Source: Novosphingobium mathurense
Lineage (GTDB): Bacteria; Pseudomonadota; Alphaproteobacteria; Sphingomonadales; Sphingomonadaceae
Assembly (NCBI RefSeq): GCF_900168325.1
Contig: NZ_FVZE01000001.1
Location: 992,001-1,056,000, forward strand
DNA: 64,000 nt
Reading direction: 5' to 3'
Under the pieces are notes generated by a model, which was not told the DNA's origin, searched no databases, and saw only the letters and a list, made by a program, of their open reading frames with translations. The position numbers and the translations under genes are program-made. This document shows, piece after piece, positions 56,513-64,000 of the stretch (its first letter is position 1; every line of letters begins with the position of its first letter).

Positions 56513-57520
56513 TCAGGCCTCGACCGTCGCCTCGGGCGGTACAACGGCAGTATCGTGTCCTGGCCTGCGGCTCCACAACGAGGCCAGGAAACTGCCGATC
56601 AGAACATGCAGCACGGCGGAAATGGCCGCGGGGACAGGTGCAAGCGCGGCCTGCAACGGATTTGCGAACTGCCGCATGAAAGCAGGCGTCGAAGCCAGGC
56701 TCGCGCCCAGCCCGCTGTTCTGCATTCCCACTTCCACACTGATGGTTCGCGCGGACGCTTCGCTGAGGCCCAGCAGTCGGCTCAAGACATATCCAAGCCC
56801 GAACCCCGCCGCGTGCAGGGTAAAGACCGCGGCCAGCAGGATATTCGCATGGGCCTCGATCAGCGGCTTCGAGCGGGCGATGATGGCCGCCACGATCAGT
56901 ACGACGAAAAGTACCGAAATGACCGGTGACACCGCGCTGGCCGCTTTCGTCACGCGCGGCAGGTAGCGGTTCATCAGGACCCCGACGATCACCGGCAACA
57001 GCACCACCGTCATCATGCCCCTGAACAGGTTCCAGCGGTCGATCTCGATGAAGACTCCGGCCAGCCAGCCCGTCAGCAACGGGGTCATGACAATGGCCAC
57101 CAGTGTCGAGACCATCGTCATCGTCACCGACAGCGCCACGTTGGCGCGGGCGAGGTAACACACGACATTCGACGCGGTACCGCCCGGGCAGCAGGCCACG
57201 AGGATCAGCCCGACGGCAAGCCCCGCCTCCAATCCGAAGGCCCAGGCTACGGCGAAGCCGGCGAGCGGCATGATCGTGAACTGCAGGACGACCCCCGCAA
57301 GGACCTGCGACGGCATTGCCAGGACCCTGCGGAAGTCATCGAAGCTGAGGGTGATACCCATGCCCAGCATGATAACGCCGAGCATGACGCTGATCAGGGG
57401 CTGGCCGAAAGGCGCAAAACGCCCGTCGGCCACCCAGATGAAGTGATCGGGCATGAACCACGCCCAGGTTACGCCCAGCACGGTCCACAAGGCGAAAAGC
57501 CTCGTCACCCGATCCATCAT
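56513..57520 (-). CDS. BASS-family (bile acid:Na+ symporter) transporter
   Basis: A 335-aa membrane protein with ten helices and the family sites CCPGGTASNVVCYLARANVA and ISVEVGMQNSGLGASLAS. Bacterial members move organic anions, pantoate or other small acids with sodium; the substrate is unknown. The start at 57520 (first of two ATGs) has GGGGGG upstream. It lies 25 bases after gcvPB, same strand, so it may be read from the glycine-riboswitch operon. Confidence 0.88.
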   Translation of the reverse strand: MMDRVTRLFALWTVLGVTWAWFMPDHFIWVADGRFAPFGQPLISVMLGVIMLGMGITLSFDDFRRVLAMPSQVLAGVVLQFTIMPLAGFAVAWAFGLEAGLAVGLILVACCPGGTASNVVCYLARANVALSVTMTMVSTLVAIVMTPLLTGWLAGVFIEIDRWNLFRGMMTVVLLPVIVGVLMNRYLPRVTKAASAVSPVISVLFVVLIVAAIIARSKPLIEAHANILLAAVFTLHAAGFGLGYVLSRLLGLSEASARTISVEVGMQNSGLGASLASTPAFMRQFANPLQAALAPVPAAISAVLHVLIGSFLASLWSRRPGHDTAVVPPEATVEA

Positions 57521-57545
57521 CCGTCAAATCCCCCCGTCGGGCGGG

Positions 57546-59150
57546 TCAGCTCCCGCCAATCTCGCTTAGCGAGGGCTGTCCCGGCTCACCCGGTGCACCC
57601 TGCCACACGAGGACGGGCTTACGCGCTGCCTGCGTCTCGTCAAGACGGCGACGCGGTGCAAAGTGCGGTGCGGAGTGCAGGCTATCGTCGCCCGCCTTCG
57701 CCCGCTTAGCCAGACTGCGCAGCGAACCGATGAAGCGGTCGAGTCCGGCCTTGCTCTCGGTCTCGGTCGGCTCGACCAGCATCGCCCCCTTGACCACCAG
57801 CGGGAAATAGACCGTCATCGGGTGGAAACCCTCGTCGATCAGCCCCTTGGCGATGTCGAGCGTCGAGAAGCCATCGGCAAGGCCCGCATCACTGAACAGC
57901 GCCTCGTGCATGCAAGGGCCGCTCTTGGCGAACGGTGCCGGCAGCAGGTCCTCGCACGAACGCAGGACGTAGTTGGCGTTGAGCACCGCGTCCTCGGCAA
58001 CCCGGCGCAGTCCATCGGCACCATGGCTGAGGATGTAAGTCAGCGCACGGGTGAACATGCCCATCTGGCCGTGGAAGGCGACCATGCGTCCGAAAGCGCG
58101 GCCATGGCCCTCGCCCCGGTTCTCTTCCTCGACGAGATGAATGCCCCCGTCAGGCCCACGGGTCACGAACGGCAGCGGCGCGAAGGGCGCCAGCGCTTCT
58201 GACAGGACGACCGGACCGGCACCCGGCCCCCCGCCACCGTGGGGCGTCGAGAAGGTCTTGTGCAGGTTGATGTGCATGGCATCGACGCCAAGGTCGCCCG
58301 GGCGCACCTTGCCGACGATCGCGTTGAAGTTCGCGCCGTCGCAATAGACATATCCGCCCGCCTCATGGACGGCATCGGCAATCGCCTTCATGTCCGGTTC
58401 GAACAGGCCGCAGGTGTTCGGGTTGGTGATCATCACCCCCGCCACGTTGGGTCCGAGCTTCGCCTTGAGCGCCTCGAGGTCGACGCGGCCGGCGGGCGTT
58501 GCAGGGATCGACTGTACCTTGAAACCGGCAAAAGCCGCCGTCGCCGGGTTGGTCCCGTGGGCGCTTTCCGGAACGAGCACGATGTCGCGCTTCTCACCGC
58601 GCGCGTCGAGCGCGGCGCGTATGCACAGCAGGCCGCACAGTTCGCCATGCGCACCGGCCTTGGGGCTCATCGCCACCGAAGCCATCCCGGTCAGCGTGAT
58701 CAGCCAGTCGGCAAGCTGCTCGATCACTTCGAGCGCACCCTCGACCGACTTTTGCGGCTGCAGCGGGTGGACATCGGCAAAGCCCGGCAGGCGCGCCATC
58801 TTCTCGTTGAGGCGCGGGTTGTGCTTCATCGTGCACGAACCGAGCGGGAACGGCCCGAGGTCGATCGCGTAGTTCTGACGCGACAGACGCGTATAGTGCC
58901 GCACCGTTTCCGGCTCGGTGAGGCCGGGCAGGTCCGGTGCAGCCTTGCGCAGGAACTTAGACAGGCCCGCCGCGGGCGCGCGGTCGGGCTTATCGATATC
59001 GACGCCGCACTTGCCTTCCGCGCCCAGTTCGAAGCTCAGCGGCTCCTCGAGCATCAGCCCGTAATCGCCGCTGGAAGTTACGAATTTTTCCAAGGCTTCA
59101 CCAGCCTCGCCCATGGTCGGACGCCAGCCCGCCGCGTTCACGCCGCTCAT
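57546..59150 (-). CDS. gcvPB: Glycine dehydrogenase (decarboxylating) subunit 2
   Basis: The C-terminal half (534 aa) of a split P-protein. The pyridoxal-phosphate Lys lies in [34 protein letters not shown] and [10 protein letters not shown] are further conserved sites. With GcvPA it decarboxylates glycine and passes the aminomethyl group to GcvH. The ATG at 59150 overlaps the gcvPA stop (ATGA), which fits an obligate heterodimer. Confidence 0.96.
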   Translation of the reverse strand: MSGVNAAGWRPTMGEAGEALEKFVTSSGDYGLMLEEPLSFELGAEGKCGVDIDKPDRAPAAGLSKFLRKAAPDLPGLTEPETVRHYTRLSRQNYAIDLGPFPLGSCTMKHNPRLNEKMARLPGFADVHPLQPQKSVEGALEVIEQLADWLITLTGMASVAMSPKAGAHGELCGLLCIRAALDARGEKRDIVLVPESAHGTNPATAAFAGFKVQSIPATPAGRVDLEALKAKLGPNVAGVMITNPNTCGLFEPDMKAIADAVHEAGGYVYCDGANFNAIVGKVRPGDLGVDAMHINLHKTFSTPHGGGGPGAGPVVLSEALAPFAPLPFVTRGPDGGIHLVEEENRGEGHGRAFGRMVAFHGQMGMFTRALTYILSHGADGLRRVAEDAVLNANYVLRSCEDLLPAPFAKSGPCMHEALFSDAGLADGFSTLDIAKGLIDEGFHPMTVYFPLVVKGAMLVEPTETESKAGLDRFIGSLRSLAKRAKAGDDSLHSAPHFAPRRRLDETQAARKPVLVWQGAPGEPGQPSLSEIGGS

Positions 59151-60517
59151 GCCGGCACTCCTTCCAGAACCGCTGCCAGTTCAATGGCAAGCGTCTCGAT
59201 GTCTTCGTCGGTGGTCGTCTCGGTCGCCGCGACCAGCAGGCCATTGTGCAGGTCTTCCTGGGCCGGGAACAGGCGGCCGAGAGAGACACCGCCCAACACC
59301 TTGCGGTCGGCCAGTTCGCGCAGCACTTCGCGCGCATCACCGGGAAGGACCAGCGTGACCTCGTTGAAATAGGCATCGTTGAGGAGCGAGACGCCGGGGA
59401 TCTGCGTCAGGCGCTCGACCACTGCCTGCGTGCGGGCATGGTTCACGGCCGCCAACTGGGCCAGGCCACTGCCGCCAAGCAGGGTCAGGTGAATGCTGAA
59501 GGCCAGCGCGCAAAGCCCGGAATTCGTGCAGATATTGCTCGTCGCCTTCTCGCGGCGAATATGCTGTTCGCGGGTCGAAAGCGTCAACACGAAACCGCGC
59601 TTGCCCTCGGCATCGACAGTCTCACCGCAGAGACGGCCCGGCATCTGGCGCACGAATTTCTCGCGGCAGCCGAACAGGCCGAGGTAAGGTCCGCCGAACT
59701 GCAGACCGACGCCCAGCGACTGTCCTTCGCCCACGACGATGTCGGCGCCCAGATTGCCCGGCGCCTCGATCATGCCCAGCGCAACGGGCTCGGTCACGAC
59801 GGCGATCACCAGCGCGCCCTTGGCATGGGCCGCTTCGGAAATCGCCGCGAGGTCCGGGACGCGGCCGAGGATATCGGGATACTGGACGACGACGCACGAG
59901 GTCTTGTCGTCGATCGCCGCGATCACCGCGGCATCGTCAGGCTCACCCTTGAGCTCGCAGGAAAGCGAGGCGATCTCGTCCTCGGTGAACTTGGCCATGG
60001 TGCGCACCACTTCGCCGTAGTGCGGGTGCAGGCCACCAGAGAGGATCGCCCGATCCTTGCGGGTGATGCGCGCCGCCATCAGGATCGCTTCCCAGCACGC
60101 GGTCGAACCATCGTACATCGAGGCGTTGGCAATGTCGGTCCCGAACAGGCGCGCAACCTGGGTCTGGAACTCGAAGAGCACCTGCAACGTGCCTTGCGCG
60201 ATTTCCGGCTGGTACGGCGTGTAGGCCGTCAGGAACTCACCGCGCTGGATGATGTGGTCGACCGAAGCCGGCACATGGTGGCGATAGGCCCCTGCCCCAA
60301 GGAAGAACGGCACCGAACCGGCGCTGAGGTTCTTGCCCGCCAGCGCGCTCATGTGCCGTTCCACGGCCATTTCGCTGGCATGCATGGGCAGCCCCTCGAC
60401 CGGGCCGGAAAGCCGCGCCTCGGCGGGCACGTCGATGAAGAGATCGTCGACCGAGGCGGCGCCGATCACGTCCAGCATGGCGGCGCGATCGGCATCGGTC
60501 AGGGGCAGGTAGCGCAA
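59147..60517 (-). CDS. gcvPA: Glycine dehydrogenase (decarboxylating) subunit 1
   Basis: The N-terminal half (456 aa) of the split P-protein ([35 protein letters not shown]). It lacks the PLP Lys and works as a complex with GcvPB. The start is TTG at 60517 ([11 protein letters not shown]) behind GGAG at about ten bases. It follows gcvH by 31 bases. Confidence 0.95.
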   Translation of the reverse strand: MRYLPLTDADRAAMLDVIGAASVDDLFIDVPAEARLSGPVEGLPMHASEMAVERHMSALAGKNLSAGSVPFFLGAGAYRHHVPASVDHIIQRGEFLTAYTPYQPEIAQGTLQVLFEFQTQVARLFGTDIANASMYDGSTACWEAILMAARITRKDRAILSGGLHPHYGEVVRTMAKFTEDEIASLSCELKGEPDDAAVIAAIDDKTSCVVVQYPDILGRVPDLAAISEAAHAKGALVIAVVTEPVALGMIEAPGNLGADIVVGEGQSLGVGLQFGGPYLGLFGCREKFVRQMPGRLCGETVDAEGKRGFVLTLSTREQHIRREKATSNICTNSGLCALAFSIHLTLLGGSGLAQLAAVNHARTQAVVERLTQIPGVSLLNDAYFNEVTLVLPGDAREVLRELADRKVLGGVSLGRLFPAQEDLHNGLLVAATETTTDEDIETLAIELAAVLEGVPA

Positions 60518-60548
60518 GGGGCGTTACTCCGTACGATTCGATTGAGAA

Positions 60549-60920
60549 TCAGAGGGTTTCGACAAATGCCTTGTACGCGGTCTCATCCATGAGACCTTCG
60601 AGCTCGGCAGGATCGGACAGGGTGATGCGGAACAGCCAGCCACCCTTCTCGGCATCGGTGTTGACCAGTTCCGGCTCATCGGCGAGCGCGGCATTGGCAT
60701 CGGCAACAGTGCCCGAAACCGGCGTGTAGACGTCCGAGGCCGCCTTGACGGAATCGACGACCGAAACGGAATCGCCCTTGGCGACAGTGGCACCGGCGTC
60801 CGGCAGTTCGACGAAAGTGATGTCGCCGAGCTGGCCCTGCGCATAGTCGGTGATCCCGACCGTGCCGGTGTCGCCTTCGACTTCGATCCATTCGTGGTCT
60901 TCGGTAAAATAACGGGTCAT
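60549..60920 (-). CDS. gcvH: Glycine cleavage system H protein
   Basis: A 123-aa lipoyl-carrier protein. The lipoylation site is K59 in VVDSVKAASDVYTPVSG. It shuttles the aminomethyl group between the P, T and L proteins. The ATG at 60920 (MTRYFTEDHEWIEVEG) has GAGGAG nine bases upstream; the longer frame is shadow. gcvT ends 13 bases before it, on the same strand. Confidence 0.97.
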   Translation of the reverse strand: MTRYFTEDHEWIEVEGDTGTVGITDYAQGQLGDITFVELPDAGATVAKGDSVSVVDSVKAASDVYTPVSGTVADANAALADEPELVNTDAEKGGWLFRITLSDPAELEGLMDETAYKAFVETL

Positions 60921-60933
60921 CTGGGCAAGCTCC

Positions 60934-62091
60934 TCAGCGATGGTAGCGATGTTGGACGAAGGGCATCGGCACGACCTTGGCGTCGAGCCGCTTGCCGCGG
61001 ATATCAATGGAAAGGGCCGTGCCGTCGGCGGCATGGGCCGCATCGACGTAAGCCATGGCGATCGGGTGCTGCAGCGAGGGCGAGAAGCCGCCCGACGTCA
61101 CCACGCCGACTTCGGTATCGCCGGCAAGGACCTTGGCGCCTTCGCGGGCAGCCTGACGCCCATCGAGGGACAGACCGATGCGCTTGCGGGCAGTGCCTTG
61201 CGCCAGGTCGCGCTGGACGCGCTCGGCGCCGGGGAAGCCCCCTTCGCTGCGACGGCGCTTGTTGACGCCGAAGATAAGTCCGGCCTCGACCGCGCCGTGA
61301 TCGGGCGACATGTCATGGCCGTAGAGTGGCAGCCCCGCTTCAAGCCGAAGCGAATCGCGCGCACCAAGGCCGATGGGCTTCACTTCCGGTTCGCCGCACA
61401 GCAGGTCCGCGACCTGCGCTGCTGCCTCGCCCGGAATGGATATCTCGAAGCCGTCCTCGCCGGTGTAGCCGGAACGGCTGATCCAGGCATCGACACCGCC
61501 CAGTGTGAAGCTTGCGCCCTTCATGAAGGTGAGCGCCGAAAGCGGCGTGTCGCCCCTGGCGTGCCGATCGAGCGCCGCGAAAGCCCTGGGTCCCTGCAAC
61601 GCGAGGAGCGCGCTCTCGTCGAGGTGGTTGAGCGTCACTTCGTCGGGCAGCAGTTCGCGCAAGGAACCGATGTCGTCCCACTTGGTCGCACCGTTGACGA
61701 CGAGATAGAAGCCGGTGTTCCAGCGGGTGACCATGAGGTCATCCAGAATGCCGCCTTCCTCGTCGAGCAGCAGCGAATAGCGCACCGAGCCGGTCTTGAG
61801 CGTCGAAAGGTCGATCGGCAGGGCCGCCTCGAGCGCCGCATCGAGATCGACCGGGGTATCTTCGGCGGGACAGATGCAGAGCTGACCCATGTGACTGACG
61901 TCGAACAGTCCGGCGCTCTCGCGGGTCCAGAGGTGTTCGGCCATGATGCCTTCGTACTGTACGGGCATCATGTAGCCGGCGAACTCGACCATGCGCCCAC
62001 CCTGCGCGCGATGCCAGGCATCAAGCGGCAGCAGCAAGGGCTCGATCGGCTCGAGGTCCTGGTCGTCTTGGGGATTCACTAATTCGCTCAA
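60934..62091 (-). CDS. gcvT: Aminomethyltransferase (glycine cleavage T protein)
   Basis: A 385-aa folate-binding enzyme that releases ammonia and makes methylene-tetrahydrofolate. Conserved sites include GRMVEFAGYMMPVQY, DVSHMGQ and SRSGYTGEDGFEI. The start is probably TTG at 62091 (MSELVNPQ), with GGAG seven bases before; GTG at 62106 is the alternative. A tandem glycine riboswitch precedes it. It is first in gcvT-gcvH-gcvPA-gcvPB. Confidence 0.94.
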   Translation of the reverse strand: MSELVNPQDDQDLEPIEPLLLPLDAWHRAQGGRMVEFAGYMMPVQYEGIMAEHLWTRESAGLFDVSHMGQLCICPAEDTPVDLDAALEAALPIDLSTLKTGSVRYSLLLDEEGGILDDLMVTRWNTGFYLVVNGATKWDDIGSLRELLPDEVTLNHLDESALLALQGPRAFAALDRHARGDTPLSALTFMKGASFTLGGVDAWISRSGYTGEDGFEISIPGEAAAQVADLLCGEPEVKPIGLGARDSLRLEAGLPLYGHDMSPDHGAVEAGLIFGVNKRRRSEGGFPGAERVQRDLAQGTARKRIGLSLDGRQAAREGAKVLAGDTEVGVVTSGGFSPSLQHPIAMAYVDAAHAADGTALSIDIRGKRLDAKVVPMPFVQHRYHR

Positions 62092-62133
62092 GGCATAGCT
62101 CCGCACAGCAATGGCACACCGTTTTCAGGTGCC

Positions 62134-62352
62134 CCCTCTGTCACGGAAGCCTGAGAGCTTTGCCCCGGCACCCTTCAGCAGGGAATCCGGGCTTACACCT
62201 TCGGCGGCCACGCCCGAAACGGACGGGGCACTTTCCAGAGCGTCACTATCGACCGGCGCGGTCCTTTTGCCTGAGAGATTCCGGGGCGGTTGCTCCTTCG
62301 GCGCCTGCCATATCGATCCCTCTCAAGGGGCCGAATCGGCAGGTCTCTCCCG
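62134..62352 (-). promoter_or_regulatory. Tandem glycine riboswitch of the gcv operon
   Basis: Two aptamers lie in the gcvT leader, read leftward. The first (about 62352-62258) opens with GGGAGAGACC, has the conserved GCCGAAGGAGCAA (62302-62290) and closes with AATCTCTCAGGCAAAAGGAC. The second (about 62243-62134) has GCCGAAGGTGTAA (62205-62193) and ends AAGCTCTCAGGC. Tandem glycine riboswitches turn gcv genes on when glycine is high. Its 3' end is about 43 bases before the gcvT start, leaving little room for a separate expression platform. Confidence 0.92.
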
Positions 62353-62425
62353 CGCTGTCAGCGACGCGACCACCCTTGAAAGAGGCTCAGGCGCAAGTCA
62401 ACGCTCGTCACGCTGCGATGCAGTA

Positions 62426-63148
62426 TTAATCCCCTGCCCGCCGCAGGACGCGCCGCATCGAGTCGAAATCGTGCACGAAGCGGCCCTGGGCCCTCTCCTG
62501 CACCAGCGCAAAGATCGTCCGCGCCACGGTCGCGGCACGTACCGAGCGGTATTTCCTCCACTTGCCGTGGAGCACCAGCATGTCGGCGATGGGGGCCAGC
62601 ATCTGGCCAGCGCCTTCCAGCTTGCGCTTATCGGCCCGATGCCCGCGCAAGAGACCCGGCCTCAGGATATCGAGGCGGCGAAAGCCGAGCTTGCCCAGGT
62701 CTTCCTCGGTCTCGCCCTTGGTGCGCAGGTAGAAATTGCGGCTCGTCCGGTCGGCCCCGACGGAAGACACCGCGATCATGTGATCGATGCCGGCCGTGCG
62801 CGCAGCCTGCGCAACTTCGATGACGAGATCGTGGTCCACCGCCCGGAAAGCCGCCTGGCTTCCGGCGGCCTTGATCGTGGTGCCCAGCGCACAGACGAGA
62901 ACGTCGGCCCGGGCCGCGCCGATGAGGGCCGACCAATCTTCCGGCAATCCCACGAGAACTTCGGTGCGCGCGCCCAGAGGCAGCGGGAATTCGCGGCGGG
63001 CGACGCTGACGACGCGCATGTCGGAGCGCCCCACGCTCTCGTCCAGAACGGCCGTACCGATCAGCCCGCTCGCCCCGACCAGGCAGATGCGATGTGCCGG
63101 AAGCGAGGGCTCCTCGCCCCGCTTCAGCACATCGAACAGGTCAGACAT
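62426..63148 (-). CDS. NAD(P)-binding oxidoreductase-like protein
   Basis: A 240-aa Rossmann protein of the atypical SDR / NAD(P)H-binding group (HTATIP2/TIP30-like). The loop is CLVGASGLIGTAV, followed by VCALGTTIKAAGS and VSSVGADR, with FYLRTKGETEEDL, the YxxxK site, after it. Its function is not assigned. The ATG at 63148 overlaps the dgt stop by eight bases, so it is coupled to dgt. The frame upstream reaches inside dgt. Confidence 0.82.
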   Translation of the reverse strand: MSDLFDVLKRGEEPSLPAHRICLVGASGLIGTAVLDESVGRSDMRVVSVARREFPLPLGARTEVLVGLPEDWSALIGAARADVLVCALGTTIKAAGSQAAFRAVDHDLVIEVAQAARTAGIDHMIAVSSVGADRTSRNFYLRTKGETEEDLGKLGFRRLDILRPGLLRGHRADKRKLEGAGQMLAPIADMLVLHGKWRKYRSVRAATVARTIFALVQERAQGRFVHDFDSMRRVLRRAGD

Positions 63149-64000
63149 TGCGCAGGCCCTCGGGCGTGCGCCCATAGATCTGCGCATGACAGGTGATCGC
63201 GTAACGGTCGGTCATGCCGGCGATGTAGTCGGCAATGTGACGGCTGCGCTCGGGCTCGTGCCGGGGCATCGTATCGATCCAGCTCTCCTCCATCAGCACC
63301 GGCTCCTGCGAATAGGCGGAGTAGAGCTCTGCCAGCACGGCGCGCGCGCGGCGAGCCGTCTCAATCTGCTCGGGATGGTAGTAAAGCTTGTCGTACATGA
63401 AGCGCTTGAAGGCACGCTCGGCCTCGGCCAGTCCCGGCGAAAAGGCGACGAGCGCCCGATCCGCGCCGCGCACTTCATCGACGCTGCCCACGCCGACAAG
63501 GCGCTGCTGCGTCTCTGCAATGAGGTCATTGACCATGAAGCCGATCTGGCTGCGGATCAGTTCCGCCAGTTGCCGCTCGCGCGGCACCCCGGGATAGCGC
63601 CGCTCGACTTCGGCCCAGTGCTCGGCCACGAAGGGATGCGCGAGCAGTTCGTCGAGATCGAGAAAGCCTGCCCGCAAGCCGTCGTCGATATCGTGGTTGT
63701 CGTAGGCGATGTCGTCGGAAAGAGCGGCGACCTGCGCTTCCAGCGAGGCATAAGTGCCAAGCTCCAGCCCGTAAGCGGCGTCCAGTTCGCGCAGGGCCCA
63801 GTTCGGTTCGGTCACGGGGCCATTGTGCTTGGCCAAGCCTTCGAGCGTCTCCCATGTCAGGTTCAGCCCGTCATGCTCGCAATAGGGACTGTCGATGCGC
63901 ATCAGCGTGCGCAGGCAATGCGCGTTGTGATCGAAGCCCCCGGCCTTATGGAGCGCGCTGTCGAGCGCCTCTTCGCCGGCATGGCCGAATGGCGGGTGGC
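63141..64000 (-). CDS. dgt: dGTP triphosphohydrolase-like protein (5' end outside window)
   Basis: The C-terminal 286 codons of a Dgt-family HD-domain phosphohydrolase that removes triphosphate from dGTP or other dNTPs. GHPPFGHAGEEAL, GGFDHNAHCLR and YCEHDGLNLTWETLEGLAKH are typical. DIAYDNHDIDDG carries an HD-type metal Asp. The N-terminus lies beyond the right edge. It is transcribed leftward with the NAD(P)-binding protein. Confidence 0.92.
   Translation of the reverse strand, partial: HPPFGHAGEEALDSALHKAGGFDHNAHCLRTLMRIDSPYCEHDGLNLTWETLEGLAKHNGPVTEPNWALRELDAAYGLELGTYASLEAQVAALSDDIAYDNHDIDDGLRAGFLDLDELLAHPFVAEHWAEVERRYPGVPRERQLAELIRSQIGFMVNDLIAETQQRLVGVGSVDEVRGADRALVAFSPGLAEAERAFKRFMYDKLYYHPEQIETARRARAVLAELYSAYSQEPVLMEESWIDTMPRHEPERSRHIADYIAGMTDRYAITCHAQIYGRTPEGLRNV

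Overview
The window is high-GC, gene-dense alphaproteobacterial chromosome. Gene content and arrangement point to a sphingomonad, most likely Novosphingobium or a close relative. Signs are the leftward nuoABCD start, rpmF-plsX-fabH-ihfA-merR, atpHAGDC with a very short epsilon subunit, a class I lysyl-tRNA synthetase, a split glycine decarboxylase and EcfG-type promoter motifs. The genus is an inference. I see no rRNA, tRNA, insertion sequence, prophage or CRISPR array.

Layout. 1-2591: complex I genes nuoD (cut by the left edge), nuoC, nuoB and nuoA, all leftward. 3186-8000: thiolase, SH3 protein, 2-hydroxyacid dehydrogenase, ammonium transporter, DUF805. 8064-12147: leftward nitronate-monooxygenase-like flavoprotein, lipoprotein methyltransferase, RF2 and an exported peroxiredoxin. 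12454-17627: SDR, CitE-like lyase, M28 peptidase, EttA. 17820-24704: RcnB-like protein, 2OG-Fe(II) oxygenase overlapping a DUF885 protein, DUF1003 with LysRS, MscS channel. 24822-29248: DUF2218-PadR pair with a palindromic operator, DinG-like helicase, SixA. 29299-32367: MerR, IhfA, FabH, PlsX, L32. 32533-34977: MAPEG, a metallo-hydrolase, and a divergent S24 repressor / small-protein locus. 35005-43898: acetolactate-synthase-like enzyme, CysRS, a gene-poor stretch with a 20-bp palindrome, DMT exporter, nitroreductase overlapping CobT, transaldolase, DUF4197. 43939-47676: PriA, Ada, DUF1203. 47877-52661: F1 ATP synthase. 52748-57520: HNH protein, orphan CpaF, transporters and two entericidin-like lipopeptides. 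57546-62352: glycine cleavage genes behind a tandem glycine riboswitch. 62426-64000: NAD(P)-binding protein and Dgt (cut by the right edge).

Most of the window is housekeeping: energy (nuo, atp), lipid and translation (rpmF-plsX-fabH, prfB, lysS, cysS, ettA), one-carbon metabolism (gcv) and DNA maintenance (priA, ada, dinG, dgt). Neighbouring genes often overlap by ATGA or GTGA, so translational coupling is common. The more novel signals are regulatory. There is a perfect GGAAC-N16-CGTT general-stress promoter in front of mscS and two near matches, before the 2OG-oxygenase/DUF885 pair and the entericidin pair. There are palindromic operators at the PadR and S24 loci, a terminator-like hairpin in the rpmF leader, and an orphan TetR-like palindrome in a gene-poor segment. 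I found no clearly new multi-gene system. The best candidates are the S24/62-aa/127-aa locus and the 2OG-oxygenase/DUF885 pair.
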